Shown: one piece after another, positions 8,547 through 16,985 of the stretch
How positions within the stretch are numbered: position 1 is the stretch's first letter
Layout: the number at the start of each line of letters is the position of its first letter
Assembly: GCA_910588005.1 (NCBI GenBank)
Contig: CAJUQM010000004.1
Location: 28,134 to 92,133 of the forward strand
Origin: an uncultured Oscillibacter sp.
GTDB lineage: Bacteria; Bacillota; Clostridia; Oscillospirales; Oscillospiraceae
Length of the DNA: 64,000 nucleotides
Reading direction: 5' to 3'
Program-made: the position numbers and the translations under genes
The notes under the pieces: generated by a model
The model's database searches: none
Told to the model about the DNA's origin: nothing
Seen by the model: the letters and a program-made list of their open reading frames with translations, nothing else

Positions 8547-8580
8547 TGACACAGGAAATTTTGTGGAAAGGAAGGGATGT

Positions 8581-9405
8581 ATGAGACGACAGTCGAATCC
8601 AACACAGAGAAGCAGACGTCCCTGCAGGCGGGTGCTGCTGGGCCTTCTGGCGGCCCTGACCCTGGCCGTTCCGGCCCGGGCTGCCAGAACAGTGCCCGTC
8701 CAAATCGACGGCACAGAACTGGCGGCGGTCTGCCATCTGGAAAGCGGCGTCACCTACGTGCCTCTCCGGGCGCTGCTGAACACCCTGGGAGGCTGGGAAT
8801 TGGAGTGGGACAGCCGCCAGAGGGCGGCCGTAGCCATCTCCGGCAGCTCCCGTCTGACGGCGAGTCCGGCGGCTGGCACCGTGACAGTAGATGGCGCGGC
8901 CCGCCCCGGAAAGGTCTACGTCCAGGAGGGCGTTACCTATGTCCCGCTGCGGACAACGGCGGAGCTGCTGGGCGGCACGGTGGAGTGGGACGCCTACTTC
9001 CAGGGAGCCGCCGTAACCTCCGCAGGGGCCGAGTACAACGCGGTGGACTTCTACTGGCTCAGCCGCATCATCAGCGCAGAGAGCCGGGGAGAGCCGCTGG
9101 AGGGTCAGATCGCCGTTGGCAATGTGGTGCTGGAGCGGGTGGAAAACGAGGACTTCCCGGACACCATTCCCGACGTGGTCTTCCAACAGGCCGACGGCAT
9201 CGTGCAGTTTGAGCCTGTGGAGAACGGCACCGTGTACTTAGACCCCGCCGAACAATCTGTGGAGGCTGCCAAGCGCACTCTGGCCGGTGAGAAAACTCTG
9301 GAGGGCGCCATGTTCTTCTATGCTCCCGCCCTGTCCGAGGGCGTCTGGATCAACGCCAACCGCACCTATCTCACCACCATCGGCTGCCACCGTTTCTATC
9401 TTTGA
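8581..9405 (+). CDS. SleB-type cell wall hydrolase with copper amine oxidase-like N domain
   Basis: A 274-residue exported protein. It has a basic Cys/Arg-rich N-terminus and a hydrophobic signal (LLGLLAALTLAVPARA), then two YVPLRA/YVPLRT repeats of the copper amine oxidase N-terminal-like fold (about 40-150) that probably bind the cell wall. The C-terminal hydrolase_2 (SleB) domain has the catalytic Glu context SAESRGEPLEGQIAVGNVVL and ends GCHRFYL. SleB enzymes cut spore cortex or wall glycan, so a role in germination or wall turnover is likely. ATG 8581 follows GGAAGGG; the ATG four bases earlier is out of frame. Confidence 0.88.
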   Translation: MRRQSNPTQRSRRPCRRVLLGLLAALTLAVPARAARTVPVQIDGTELAAVCHLESGVTYVPLRALLNTLGGWELEWDSRQRAAVAISGSSRLTASPAAGTVTVDGAARPGKVYVQEGVTYVPLRTTAELLGGTVEWDAYFQGAAVTSAGAEYNAVDFYWLSRIISAESRGEPLEGQIAVGNVVLERVENEDFPDTIPDVVFQQADGIVQFEPVENGTVYLDPAEQSVEAAKRTLAGEKTLEGAMFFYAPALSEGVWINANRTYLTTIGCHRFYL

Positions 9406-9438
9406 GCAATCCGTCTATAAAAACTAAAAAACGGCCAG

Positions 9439-9484
9439 ATCCCGGCGGAGTATTCCTCATTGGAGTGCTCCGCCGGGATTTTTT
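9439..9484 (+). terminator. Rho-independent terminator after the SleB-like gene
   Basis: ATCCCGGCGGAG (9439-9450) pairs with CTCCGCCGGGAT (9468-9479), a 12-bp stem followed by six T. Confidence 0.9.
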
Positions 9485-9622
9485 GTAAAAACCGTAAAAG
9501 GTTTTTTAAATCTTTTTTTTTATTTCGGCAACTTCGCCCTTGTGTAAAAGCCCCGTTTTTCGGTATCCTATTATAGTAAAACTTTTTCACATTAAATTCG
9601 CAAAGAAAAGGGGCGGTCACGC

Positions 9623-10972
9623 ATGTTGAAGAGCGAATATCTGCAGCGCGTATACACACAGGTTATCACCCGGGACCCCGACCAGCGGGAGTTCCACCAG
9701 GCGGTTCTGGAGGTGCTGGAGAGTCTGGATCTCATCGTGGATAAGCACCCGGAGTACGAGGCGCACGGCATTATCGAGACCTTTGTGGAGCCGGAGCGCA
9801 TGATCTGCTTCCGGGTGCCCTGGGACGACGACCAGGGCCGCGTCCACGTGAACCGGGGATACCGCATTCAGTTCAGCTCCGCCATCGGACCCTACAAGGG
9901 CGGCCTGCGGTTCCACCCCACGGTAAACCTGTCTATCTTAAAATTCCTGGGCTTTGAGCAGATTCTGAAAAACAGCCTCACCGGCCTTCCCATGGGCGGT
10001 GCCAAGGGCGGCAGCGACTTTGACCCCAAGGGCAAGAGCGATGCGGAGGTTATGCGCTTTTGCCAGAGCTTTATGACGGAGCTGAACCGCCATATCGGCC
10101 AGTTCGTAGACGTGCCCGCCGGCGACATCGGCGTGGGCGCCCGGGAGATCGGCTATCTCTTCGGCCAGTACCGCCGGGTCCGGGGCAGCTATGACGCCGG
10201 CGTTCTCACCGGCAAGGGCCTGTCCTTCGGCGGCTCCCTGGTGCGGACCGAGGCCACCGGCTACGGCCTGTGCTACCTCACGGAGGAGATGCTCAAATGC
10301 ATGAAGCAGGAGAGCTTTGCCGGCAAGACCGTAGTCATCTCCGGCAGCGGCAATGTGGCCATCTTCGCAACGGAGAAGGCCGCTCAGCTGGGGGGCAAGG
10401 TAGTGGCCCTCAGCGACTCCAACGGCTATATCCACGACCCCAACGGCATTGATCTGGACGTGGTGAAGGACATCAAGCTGGGCCACCGGGGCCGCATCAA
10501 GGAATATGCGGACCGGGTCCCCGGCAGCACCTATACCGAAGGCTTCCGGGGCATTTGGAGCGTCCCCTGCGATATCGCGCTGCCCTGCGCCACACAAAAC
10601 GAGATTGACGGCGAAATCGCGAAAACTATCGTGAAGAACGGCGCCATCGCCGTGGCCGAGGGGGCCAACATGCCCTGCCTGCCCGAGGCCATCCGGGTCT
10701 TCCAGGAGGCCGGGGTCCTCTTCGCCCCCGCCAAGGCGGCCAACGCCGGCGGCGTGGCCACCAGCGGTCTGGAGATGAGCCAGAACAGCATGCGCTACTC
10801 CTGGAGCTTTGAGGAGGTGGACCGCCGGCTGAAGGACATCATGGTGAACATCTTCCACAACGCCTACAACGCATCCCAGGAGTGCGGCGTCCCCGGCGAC
10901 CTGGTGGTAGGCGCCAATATTGCCGGCTTCCTAAAGGTCTCCCAGGTCATGGTGGCCCAGGGGCTTATCTAA
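9623..10972 (+). CDS. gdhA: NADP-specific glutamate dehydrogenase
   Basis: Catalyses interconversion of 2-oxoglutarate plus ammonium and glutamate. The 449-residue length and motifs are typical of the hexameric bacterial enzyme: YKGGLRFHPTV, GLPMGGAKGGSDFDPKGKSD with the catalytic lysines, PAGDIGVGAREIGYL, and the Rossmann segment VVISGSGNVA. C-terminal GANIAGFLKV closes the fold. The start follows an AAGGGGC purine stretch. It stands alone; an AT-rich leader of about 140 bp precedes it, with TATCCT and TATAGT as possible -10 boxes, but I cannot choose between them. Confidence 0.96.
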   Translation: MLKSEYLQRVYTQVITRDPDQREFHQAVLEVLESLDLIVDKHPEYEAHGIIETFVEPERMICFRVPWDDDQGRVHVNRGYRIQFSSAIGPYKGGLRFHPTVNLSILKFLGFEQILKNSLTGLPMGGAKGGSDFDPKGKSDAEVMRFCQSFMTELNRHIGQFVDVPAGDIGVGAREIGYLFGQYRRVRGSYDAGVLTGKGLSFGGSLVRTEATGYGLCYLTEEMLKCMKQESFAGKTVVISGSGNVAIFATEKAAQLGGKVVALSDSNGYIHDPNGIDLDVVKDIKLGHRGRIKEYADRVPGSTYTEGFRGIWSVPCDIALPCATQNEIDGEIAKTIVKNGAIAVAEGANMPCLPEAIRVFQEAGVLFAPAKAANAGGVATSGLEMSQNSMRYSWSFEEVDRRLKDIMVNIFHNAYNASQECGVPGDLVVGANIAGFLKVSQVMVAQGLI

Positions 10973-11023
10973 CCGCCTGCCCCCGCAACGGCGGCGAAGC
11001 CACATACACGGTATAAAAAGCAG

Positions 11024-11048
11024 GAGAGAGGACTGTCCGTCCTCTCTC
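11024..11048. terminator. Bidirectional terminator between gdhA and the RsiV-like gene
   Basis: GAGAGAGGAC (11024-11033) pairs with GTCCTCTCTC (11039-11048). The plus side is followed by TTTGCG; the minus side runs into CCTGCTTTTTA, so it can serve both convergent genes. Confidence 0.75.
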
Positions 11049-11055
11049 TTTGCGT

Positions 11056-11904
11056 TTACTCCACGGGGAATTCCGGACTCCCTGCCGCACCGGCGGCGAT
11101 GGAGTACTCGGGGAATACCAGCACCGGCACGCCGTCCTCCCGGATGTAGAAGGCTGTACTCTCGTCCACGGTGGTGAACCCGCCCTGCTCCGGGGTGAAG
11201 AAGAGCGTGAAGCCCTCCTGGTCCATGCTGGCGTCAATGCCTGCCCGGACAGCCTCGTTGCAGCGCTCCACCCAGTTCTCACCCAGAAGTTCTGCAAGGG
11301 TGATATCCCGGTTCTCCGCCAGGTCCAGGTTGTAGCAGTACCGCTCCTCCATGGAGGCCACCCATCCCTCGGCCAAGGTCACAACAAACGAGACCCGGGT
11401 GTCCGTCTGGCTCTTGACCTCGTACTCCACGATGACGTCCATCTCCCGTCCGGCCCACTCCTCCTCGGTGCCGCCGGTGGCGAAGAAGGCGTCCTTGTAG
11501 TCCTCCCAGTCCTGCCGGGCCTTGGCCATGTGGGCGTCCACCTTCTCCTGGACCACCGCGTTGACCCGCTGGGCCAGCTCGCTCTCTCCGTCGGTCTCCA
11601 GCCGGGGGACGGAAACCACATAGTTGATGCCGCCGTCGGAGGCGTTGTAGCTGATAAAGGTCATCACCCGGAACAATCCCCCCAGCACCGGCACCTCCGC
11701 CGCCGCCGCGGCCACGGCGGGGGACAGGTTCAGTGTGCCCACCAGCACCACAAAGCAGGCGGCCGCGCCGGTGGCAATCCGCCTCCACCGCCTCCGGCGG
11801 TAATTGGTCTTCCCCTGGCGGATGCCTGCCCGGACCCGGCTCCCCAGCTCCTGGGGGATGGGGGTGGACTCGTAGTCCTCTTTGGCTTTCTTGAATTCGT
11901 TCAT
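11056..11904 (-). CDS. RsiV-like membrane anti-sigma factor (DUF3298)
   Basis: A 282-residue protein with a cytoplasmic N-terminus (about 1-42), an RRRRWRR basic stretch, one membrane helix (about 43-62) and an extracellular DUF3298/RsiV domain (about 150-280). In Bacillus, RsiV holds SigV inactive and is cleaved on lysozyme binding. Here the sequence family and the 4-base ATGA overlap with the sigma gene upstream support the same arrangement. Response to lysozyme specifically is inferred. Confidence 0.83.
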   Translation of the reverse strand: MNEFKKAKEDYESTPIPQELGSRVRAGIRQGKTNYRRRRWRRIATGAAACFVVLVGTLNLSPAVAAAAAEVPVLGGLFRVMTFISYNASDGGINYVVSVPRLETDGESELAQRVNAVVQEKVDAHMAKARQDWEDYKDAFFATGGTEEEWAGREMDVIVEYEVKSQTDTRVSFVVTLAEGWVASMEERYCYNLDLAENRDITLAELLGENWVERCNEAVRAGIDASMDQEGFTLFFTPEQGGFTTVDESTAFYIREDGVPVLVFPEYSIAAGAAGSPEFPVE

Positions 11905-12392
11905 TGCATTGACACCCCTTCCAATGATATCCTCAGTTTTTTCAGCCCCGCGTACAGGCGGCTCTTCACGGTGTTCAGGTTCCAGCCGGTGACTTCGCTG
12001 ATCTCTTTAAGGCTCATGTCCTCATAAAACCGCAGCTTCACCACGGTCTGCACCTCCGGCGGCAGGGCGTTCACCCGACTGGCCAGGGCGCCGTCCTCCG
12101 GCAGGGGGGCCTCATAGCTGCCGGTATCCAGATCCTCCGGCGGTACGAAGGTCACCCGCTTTCTCTGCCGCAGCAGATCCATGCACGTGTTCACCAGAAT
12201 CCGGATGAACCAGGTCCCCAGGGCCGCCTCATCCCGCAGGCTGTCCTGCCGCTCCAGCGCCCGGCAAACGGCGGTCTGCACCGCGTCCAAAGCCTCCTCC
12301 CGGTTCTGGAGATAGCTGTACGCCAGGCGGTAAAATCCGGCCTGCCCGCCGGTGAGATAGGATTCCAGCCGCTCCTCCTTCAAAGACGCCAT
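11901..12392 (-). CDS. ECF RNA polymerase sigma factor (SigV-like)
   Basis: A 163-residue sigma-70 family factor with region 2 (FYRLAYSYLQNREEALDAVQ, then ALGTWFIRILVNTC) and region 4 (LPPEVQTVVKLRFYEDMS...ISEVTGWNLNTVKSRLY). ATG 12392 is spaced 7 nt from GGGAGG; the GTG two codons earlier is too close to it. It forms a regulatory pair with the overlapping anti-sigma gene, and an ECF-type promoter in front suggests it activates itself. Confidence 0.9.
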   Translation of the reverse strand: MASLKEERLESYLTGGQAGFYRLAYSYLQNREEALDAVQTAVCRALERQDSLRDEAALGTWFIRILVNTCMDLLRQRKRVTFVPPEDLDTGSYEAPLPEDGALASRVNALPPEVQTVVKLRFYEDMSLKEISEVTGWNLNTVKSRLYAGLKKLRISLEGVSMQ

Positions 12393-12425
12393 GTACACAC
12401 CTCCCTTCTTTGCTGTTCTGTATAA

Positions 12426-12453
12426 TAGACGCCTCTAGGCCGGAAAAAGTTTG
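12426..12453 (-). promoter_or_regulatory. Putative ECF (autoregulatory) promoter
   Basis: Minus-strand CAAAC (12453-12449) with T-rich bases and, 17 bp after the AAC, CGTCTA (12431-12426) resemble the AAC...CGTC pattern of SigV/SigW-type promoters. It is 33 bp before the sigma gene start. Confidence 0.5.
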
Positions 12454-12466
12454 AGAGGAGAGAAAA

Positions 12467-12494
12467 AATCCCGGTGAATGTTTTCACCGGGATT
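12467..12494. terminator. Terminator of the efflux operon
   Basis: AATCCCGGTGA (12467-12477) and TCACCGGGATT (12484-12494) make an 11-bp stem. On the minus strand it is followed by TTTTTT, directly after the permease gene. Confidence 0.85.
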
Positions 12495-12529
12495 TTCTTG
12501 CGGTCAATCCGCCAGACTCCGCGCAGAAC

Positions 12530-13783
12530 TCAATCATACCGCAGGGCGTCAATGGGGTTGAGCTTCGCCGCCTTGTTGGCGGGCAGATATCCAAAGAGCA
12601 CGCCGATTCCCACCGATACGCCGAAGCTCACCGCCACGGCGCCGAAGGTAGGCGTGGCGTTAAAGGTAACTCCGCTGGCCCCCATGGACTCCACCAGCAT
12701 TCCCCCCATCAGGGTCCCAATGCCCGTTGCCAGCAAAAATCCAAAGCCAATGCCCAGCAGACCGCCCAGGGCGGAAGTCGTGCCGGCCTCGATGACAAAT
12801 TGGCTGCGAATATCCCGGCGTTTGGCCCCCAGAGATTTACGAATGCCGATCTCCCGGGTGCGCTCGGTGACGGAGACCAGCATGATGTTCATGATGCCGA
12901 TGCCGCCCACCAGCAGCGAGATGGCGGCGATGGCCACCAGCACCGCCATAGCCACGCCCATCATGGAGTTGATCATGGCCACCTGCTCCGCCATGGTCTG
13001 GATCATGAAGGTGGTGGCACTTTCGGTGTACTGCGCGCCGTAGAAGTCCAGCATCAGCTCCGTCAGCAGCTCCTTGGCAAGGCCGGAGGTCTCCCGGGAG
13101 GTGCAGGTGAGCTGAAAGAGCTGGACCTGCCGGGTGCCGGAGAGCTGGAGGGCATTCTCATAGGGGATATAGACGACATCGTCTCCGCCGCCCTCCTCCA
13201 TCAGCTCACTGCCCTGCCTCATCACGCCAATAACGGTATAGGGGACGCCGCCCACGATGATCCCCTGGCCCAGGGCGTCGCCGCCAAAGGCGTTCTTCTC
13301 CAGATACGCGCCGATCACACAGACATTGCTCCGCTGGAGAACATCCACATAGCCCAGGAACCGGCCCTTGGCCAATTGATCCCCGTCCAGCGTGGTAGAC
13401 AGCTCCGGGTTATAGAAGGCCTCGCTGACGCCGAGGATACTGGTCTTTTCATACTTTTCACTGCCTTTTCGGGTGCCGCTGCCGGCGCTGACCCAGGGGG
13501 TAACCCCCACGAACACGTCCGGCCGCTCCTCCACCAGGTCATAGATGTCCTGGGCGTCCAGGGCCAGGGCGCCGCCGCCAAAGCCCCAGTTATAGGCGTA
13601 GATCTGGTTGATGCCCACCTTCTCCACCTGCTGCTCCACCATGCCGGTGAGACCGTTGCCCAGGGAGATGATGACGATGACCGCCGCCACGCCGATGATG
13701 ATGCCCAGCATGGTCAAAATAGCGCGGGCCTTGCTGGTCCGCAGAGACTTGATGGCAAGTTTAAAGGACTGGGTAAAGCTCAT
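12530..13783 (-). CDS. MacB-type ABC transporter permease
   Basis: A 417-residue permease with an N-terminal membrane helix (ILTMLGIIIGVAAVIVIISL, about 21-40), a large extracytoplasmic MacB_PCD domain (about 45-245) and three C-terminal helices of the FtsX fold around 285-400, including MNIMLVSVTERTREIGIRKS. The protein lacks its own ATPase domain, which is encoded by the preceding gene with a 4-base overlap. With the adaptor it should export a drug, peptide or lipid across the single membrane. Confidence 0.92.
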   Translation of the reverse strand: MSFTQSFKLAIKSLRTSKARAILTMLGIIIGVAAVIVIISLGNGLTGMVEQQVEKVGINQIYAYNWGFGGGALALDAQDIYDLVEERPDVFVGVTPWVSAGSGTRKGSEKYEKTSILGVSEAFYNPELSTTLDGDQLAKGRFLGYVDVLQRSNVCVIGAYLEKNAFGGDALGQGIIVGGVPYTVIGVMRQGSELMEEGGGDDVVYIPYENALQLSGTRQVQLFQLTCTSRETSGLAKELLTELMLDFYGAQYTESATTFMIQTMAEQVAMINSMMGVAMAVLVAIAAISLLVGGIGIMNIMLVSVTERTREIGIRKSLGAKRRDIRSQFVIEAGTTSALGGLLGIGFGFLLATGIGTLMGGMLVESMGASGVTFNATPTFGAVAVSFGVSVGIGVLFGYLPANKAAKLNPIDALRYD

Positions 13784-14520
13784 GCCCCCACCTCCCCGGT
13801 CTCCGCTTCCTCCGCCTGAACCACCGCCTGCGGGGCGCTGGCGTCGCCGTCATAGATCACCCGGCCGTCCTGGAGGCGGATGATCCGCTTGGCCCGGACG
13901 GCAATGGAATTGTCGTGGGTAATCAGCACCACCGTATCCCCCTCGGCGTTCAGCTTCTGTAAAAATCCCAGCACCTCCCGCCCTGTGCGGGAATCCAGCG
14001 CGCCGGTGGGTTCGTCGGCCAGAATCACCGACGGCTCCCCCGCCAGCGCCCGGGCGATGGACACCCGCTGCTGCTGGCCTCCCGAGAGCTGGCTGGGCAG
14101 ATTCTTGCGCTTATCGGCAAGGCCCACCCGTTCCAGGGACCGGACCGCCCGCTCCCGGCGCTCCTCAGTGGAGACCCCCGCGTACAGCAGCGGCAGCTCC
14201 ACATTCTCCTGCACGGTGAGCTTTGGAATCAGATTGTACTGCTGGAAGATAAAGCCCAGCATTTTATTGCGGATCTCCGCCTGCTGGTCGTCGTCCATGG
14301 TGGACACGTCGGTGCCGCCCAGGTGATAGCTTCCGGAGGTGGGCACATCCAAACAGCCGATGATATTCATGGCGGTGGACTTGCCGGAGCCGGACTGGCC
14401 CACAATCGCCACAAACTCCCCCGGGTCAATGGCCAGGGACACGCCGTCCAGGGCGTGGACCTCCTCGGTCCCCATCTGATAGATCTTGTAGACGTCTTTT
14501 AGCTCGATGAGATGCTCCAC
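13780..14520 (-). CDS. ABC transporter ATP-binding protein (MacB/LolD type)
   Basis: A 246-residue ATPase with Walker A GQSGSGKS (41-48), Q-loop FQQYNL, signature LSGGQQQRVSIARAL, Walker B VILADEPTGALD and H-loop ITHDN. It powers the downstream permease, whose start overlaps its stop. The family is the three-component macrolide/lipoprotein-type exporter. Confidence 0.95.
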   Translation of the reverse strand: MEHLIELKDVYKIYQMGTEEVHALDGVSLAIDPGEFVAIVGQSGSGKSTAMNIIGCLDVPTSGSYHLGGTDVSTMDDDQQAEIRNKMLGFIFQQYNLIPKLTVQENVELPLLYAGVSTEERRERAVRSLERVGLADKRKNLPSQLSGGQQQRVSIARALAGEPSVILADEPTGALDSRTGREVLGFLQKLNAEGDTVVLITHDNSIAVRAKRIIRLQDGRVIYDGDASAPQAVVQAEEAETGEVGA

Positions 14521-14526
14521 TTACTC

Positions 14527-16131
14527 TCAGCCTCCCATAACTGCCGCCTGGTCCACAATCAGCACGGTCTCTCCCTCCGTCAGGCCGGAGGTGATCTCAA
14601 TGTACGCCTCGTCGCTCCGGCCAAGCGTCACCGGGCGCTCCTCCAGTTTGGAGAGGTCCGCCACGGCAGAGCCGTCCTCACTCATGGCGCCCTCGCCCGG
14701 AACCAGAACCGTGTTGCCCCGGTTTACCGCCCCCACGGGCACACAGAGGGCATTTTCCGCCGTCTCGCCCAGAATCGTGGCGGATACGTTCATTCCCGGC
14801 TTCAAGTCGCCGTAGTTCTCAACGACGATGGTCACCGGATAAGTGGTAAAGCCGTTGGTGGTGGTGCCGTTGACGCTCACCCGCTCCACAGTGCCCTGAA
14901 AGGTCTGCCCCATCAAGGCCGCCGCCGTGATCTCCACGCTCTGGCCCGCCCGCACCTTGCCGATGTCCAGCTCATTGACGTCCATCTCCACCTTGAGATA
15001 GCTCATGTCATAGATGATGGCCAGCGTACCGGAGGAAGCGCCGTCCACCTTGTCCCCGGCCTTAAATTTCTTCTCAATCACTGTGCCGGAGATGGGCGCC
15101 TCAATCCGGTAGTCGTCCAGGTTGTCGGCTGCGCTGCCCGCAGACAGCCGGGCCGACTGAAGCGACAGCTCCGCATTGGAAACCTGGCTGCGGTTGGCCT
15201 CGGACTCCACAGTGCACAAAACCTCTCCCTTGGCCACGGTGCTGCCTGCCAGCTTGTCAAACCCCGTCACCGTGCCGCTGCCTGTGGCATACACCGTGGC
15301 GGAACCCGTCATGGCAACCGTGGTCTGGCCATAGCTGCAATAGCTGCCGATGGCGGCGGAGGCCTTAAAGTTATCCGACAGCACCCCGGGGTTCGTCACC
15401 TTCACCCGGACGGAGCTGCCCTCCTGGCCGTTGCTCATCACGGAGGTGGTATCGGACACCGCCACCACTGTACCTGCCACTGAATCCTCAAACTCCCCCA
15501 CAAACACGGTGGCGGGTTCGCCCACATAGAACTCCGACGGCTCTACATAAGGAAAGAGAAAATCAATGGTCAGGTCCCGGTTGGTCATGATCTTGGCCAG
15601 CGCCGTTCCCGCGGCGACGCTGTCTCCATTGTGGACAAAGACCTCATTGATCGTGCCGGCGATCGGTGCGGTGGGGTGCAGGGCCTCCCGGGCCTGCTCG
15701 CAGCTCAGCCGGGCCTGTTCCACAGAGATTCCCGCCCGCTCCACGGAGGTCTGGGCATCGCCGCTGTCCAGGGTGTACAGCAGCGTCCCCTTTTCCACCA
15801 GATCGTCCTCCTCAAAGGGCGCGTCCATGATCGCGCCGGAGACCAGGGTGGACACATTGTAGGCGTCTGCGGGAACCAGCGTGCCGCTGCCGGAGACCGA
15901 TATCGTCAGATCCTGCCGGGTAACGGATGCGGGCCGGTAATTGGCTCCCGCCTGGGCCGTGCCCCCCTGCTGGAGGCGGGAGACTATTACCGCCAGCACT
16001 GCCACAACGGCGATCCCTGCCAGCAGCTTAGTCCGGCGGGATTTCCTCCCCTTGGGCAGACGCCACCTCTTTTGCTTCGCCTCCGCCGGGGTCCCGTCCT
16101 CCCGGACCTGTTCTGTCAGCTCTGTTTTCAT
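14527..16131 (-). CDS. MacA/HlyD-type efflux adaptor with duplicated lipoyl-like regions
   Basis: A 534-residue membrane-anchored adaptor: basic cytoplasmic head, helix LLAGIAVVAVLAVIV (about 35-50), then extracytoplasmic barrel-sandwich regions. Two biotinyl/lipoyl-like passages are visible, TLYTLDSGDAQTSVERAGIS then TAPIAGTINEVFVHNGD (about 100-180), and later GEVLCTVESEANRSQVSNAE then IEAPISGTVIEKKFKAGDKV (about 300-370). The length exceeds the usual MacA size of about 370-400, consistent with an internal duplication. It lies 6 bp before the ATPase gene and overlaps the TetR stop. Confidence 0.87.
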   Translation of the reverse strand: MKTELTEQVREDGTPAEAKQKRWRLPKGRKSRRTKLLAGIAVVAVLAVIVSRLQQGGTAQAGANYRPASVTRQDLTISVSGSGTLVPADAYNVSTLVSGAIMDAPFEEDDLVEKGTLLYTLDSGDAQTSVERAGISVEQARLSCEQAREALHPTAPIAGTINEVFVHNGDSVAAGTALAKIMTNRDLTIDFLFPYVEPSEFYVGEPATVFVGEFEDSVAGTVVAVSDTTSVMSNGQEGSSVRVKVTNPGVLSDNFKASAAIGSYCSYGQTTVAMTGSATVYATGSGTVTGFDKLAGSTVAKGEVLCTVESEANRSQVSNAELSLQSARLSAGSAADNLDDYRIEAPISGTVIEKKFKAGDKVDGASSGTLAIIYDMSYLKVEMDVNELDIGKVRAGQSVEITAAALMGQTFQGTVERVSVNGTTTNGFTTYPVTIVVENYGDLKPGMNVSATILGETAENALCVPVGAVNRGNTVLVPGEGAMSEDGSAVADLSKLEERPVTLGRSDEAYIEITSGLTEGETVLIVDQAAVMGG

Positions 16132-16775
16132 ACTTCGTATTCCTCGCTTTCTGAGATTCCCGGGGCCTTATCCCTTGCCATGCCCCGTCTTAAAATATCC
16201 AAGATCCCATCCAGATGCTCCCGATAGCCGGGAGCATCTCCGGCCTCTATGCCGGCATAGAGCAGCGGCCCGGCAACGGACAGCAAAATTGCCAGCATCT
16301 GGCCCAGATCTCCTTCCCGCCGCAGGTCCAGCAGCTCCGGGTTTACCGACTGCCGCAGCCGCTCCAGCACCGCGCCGGAGTCCAGCAGGTCCAACAGGGC
16401 GCCCCGCTGCATTCCGCCGTTGCGGCTGATGATGGCCGACATAGCGCCCATACCGCCCAGAGCCTGCTCCTCCCGCTTTTCCCACACATAGTCAAACAGG
16501 AGCCGCAGCGCCGCGAATATGTCGCCCCGCTCCCGCAGCAGCAGCTCTTCCAGCACCATCAGCAGCTGCTCTACGTATCCGTGGACCAGATAGCGGAACA
16601 GGTCCTCTTTGTCCTGAAAATACATGTAGAAGCTGCCCCGGGGAATGCCGGCGTCTTGAATGATCTTGTTGATGGAGACCTCGTTAAAGGGCTTTGCGGA
16701 AAACTCCCAGGAGGCGGCGTCCATCAGCCGGGTTTGTTTGTCCTCCGGCAGATTCAAAAAGGTATTGCTCGGCAT
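16128..16775 (-). CDS. TetR-family repressor of the efflux operon
   Basis: A 215-residue regulator with an N-terminal HTH (about 10-58; FNEVSINKIIQDAGIPRGSFYMYFQDKEDLF) and a C-terminal ligand-binding helix bundle. It is first in a four-gene minus-strand operon, overlapping the adaptor gene by ATGA, so it most likely represses this operon in response to an exported compound. Start ATG 16775 has a GAGAGG purine run upstream. Confidence 0.9.
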   Translation of the reverse strand: MPSNTFLNLPEDKQTRLMDAASWEFSAKPFNEVSINKIIQDAGIPRGSFYMYFQDKEDLFRYLVHGYVEQLLMVLEELLLRERGDIFAALRLLFDYVWEKREEQALGGMGAMSAIISRNGGMQRGALLDLLDSGAVLERLRQSVNPELLDLRREGDLGQMLAILLSVAGPLLYAGIEAGDAPGYREHLDGILDILRRGMARDKAPGISESEEYEV

Positions 16776-16908
16776 GGCCTCTCTTCCTCTCTAAATAACA
16801 TATAACGAATCAGGGCCGCCGTTTTCTTCATCTCCGGGAAGATTTACGAAAAAGATACAGCTTCCACCCAGGGGAATGTCAAGGATATTTTTCGCATCTT
16901 CTCAAAAT

Positions 16909-16953
16909 AATACGACAACCTGTCAGGTATGATACCTGACAGGTTGTCGTATT
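16909..16953. promoter_or_regulatory. 45-bp perfect dyad between the exonuclease and TetR genes
   Basis: Arms of 22 bp at 16909-16930 and 16932-16953 are perfectly complementary around a single base. Each arm contains an ACCTG-n-CAGGT quasi-palindrome. On the minus strand it is followed by ATTATTTT, so it works as a terminator for the exonuclease transcript; the nested half-sites also look like a TetR operator. Both uses are possible. Confidence 0.6.
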
Positions 16954-16985
16954 GCAAGAGGGTACCGGCAATATTTACAAACTCT

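Noticed and set aside
8577..9212. Alternative plus-strand gene starting at 8577
   Set aside because: It is the out-of-frame shadow of the SleB-like gene; the motif-bearing frame starts at 8581.
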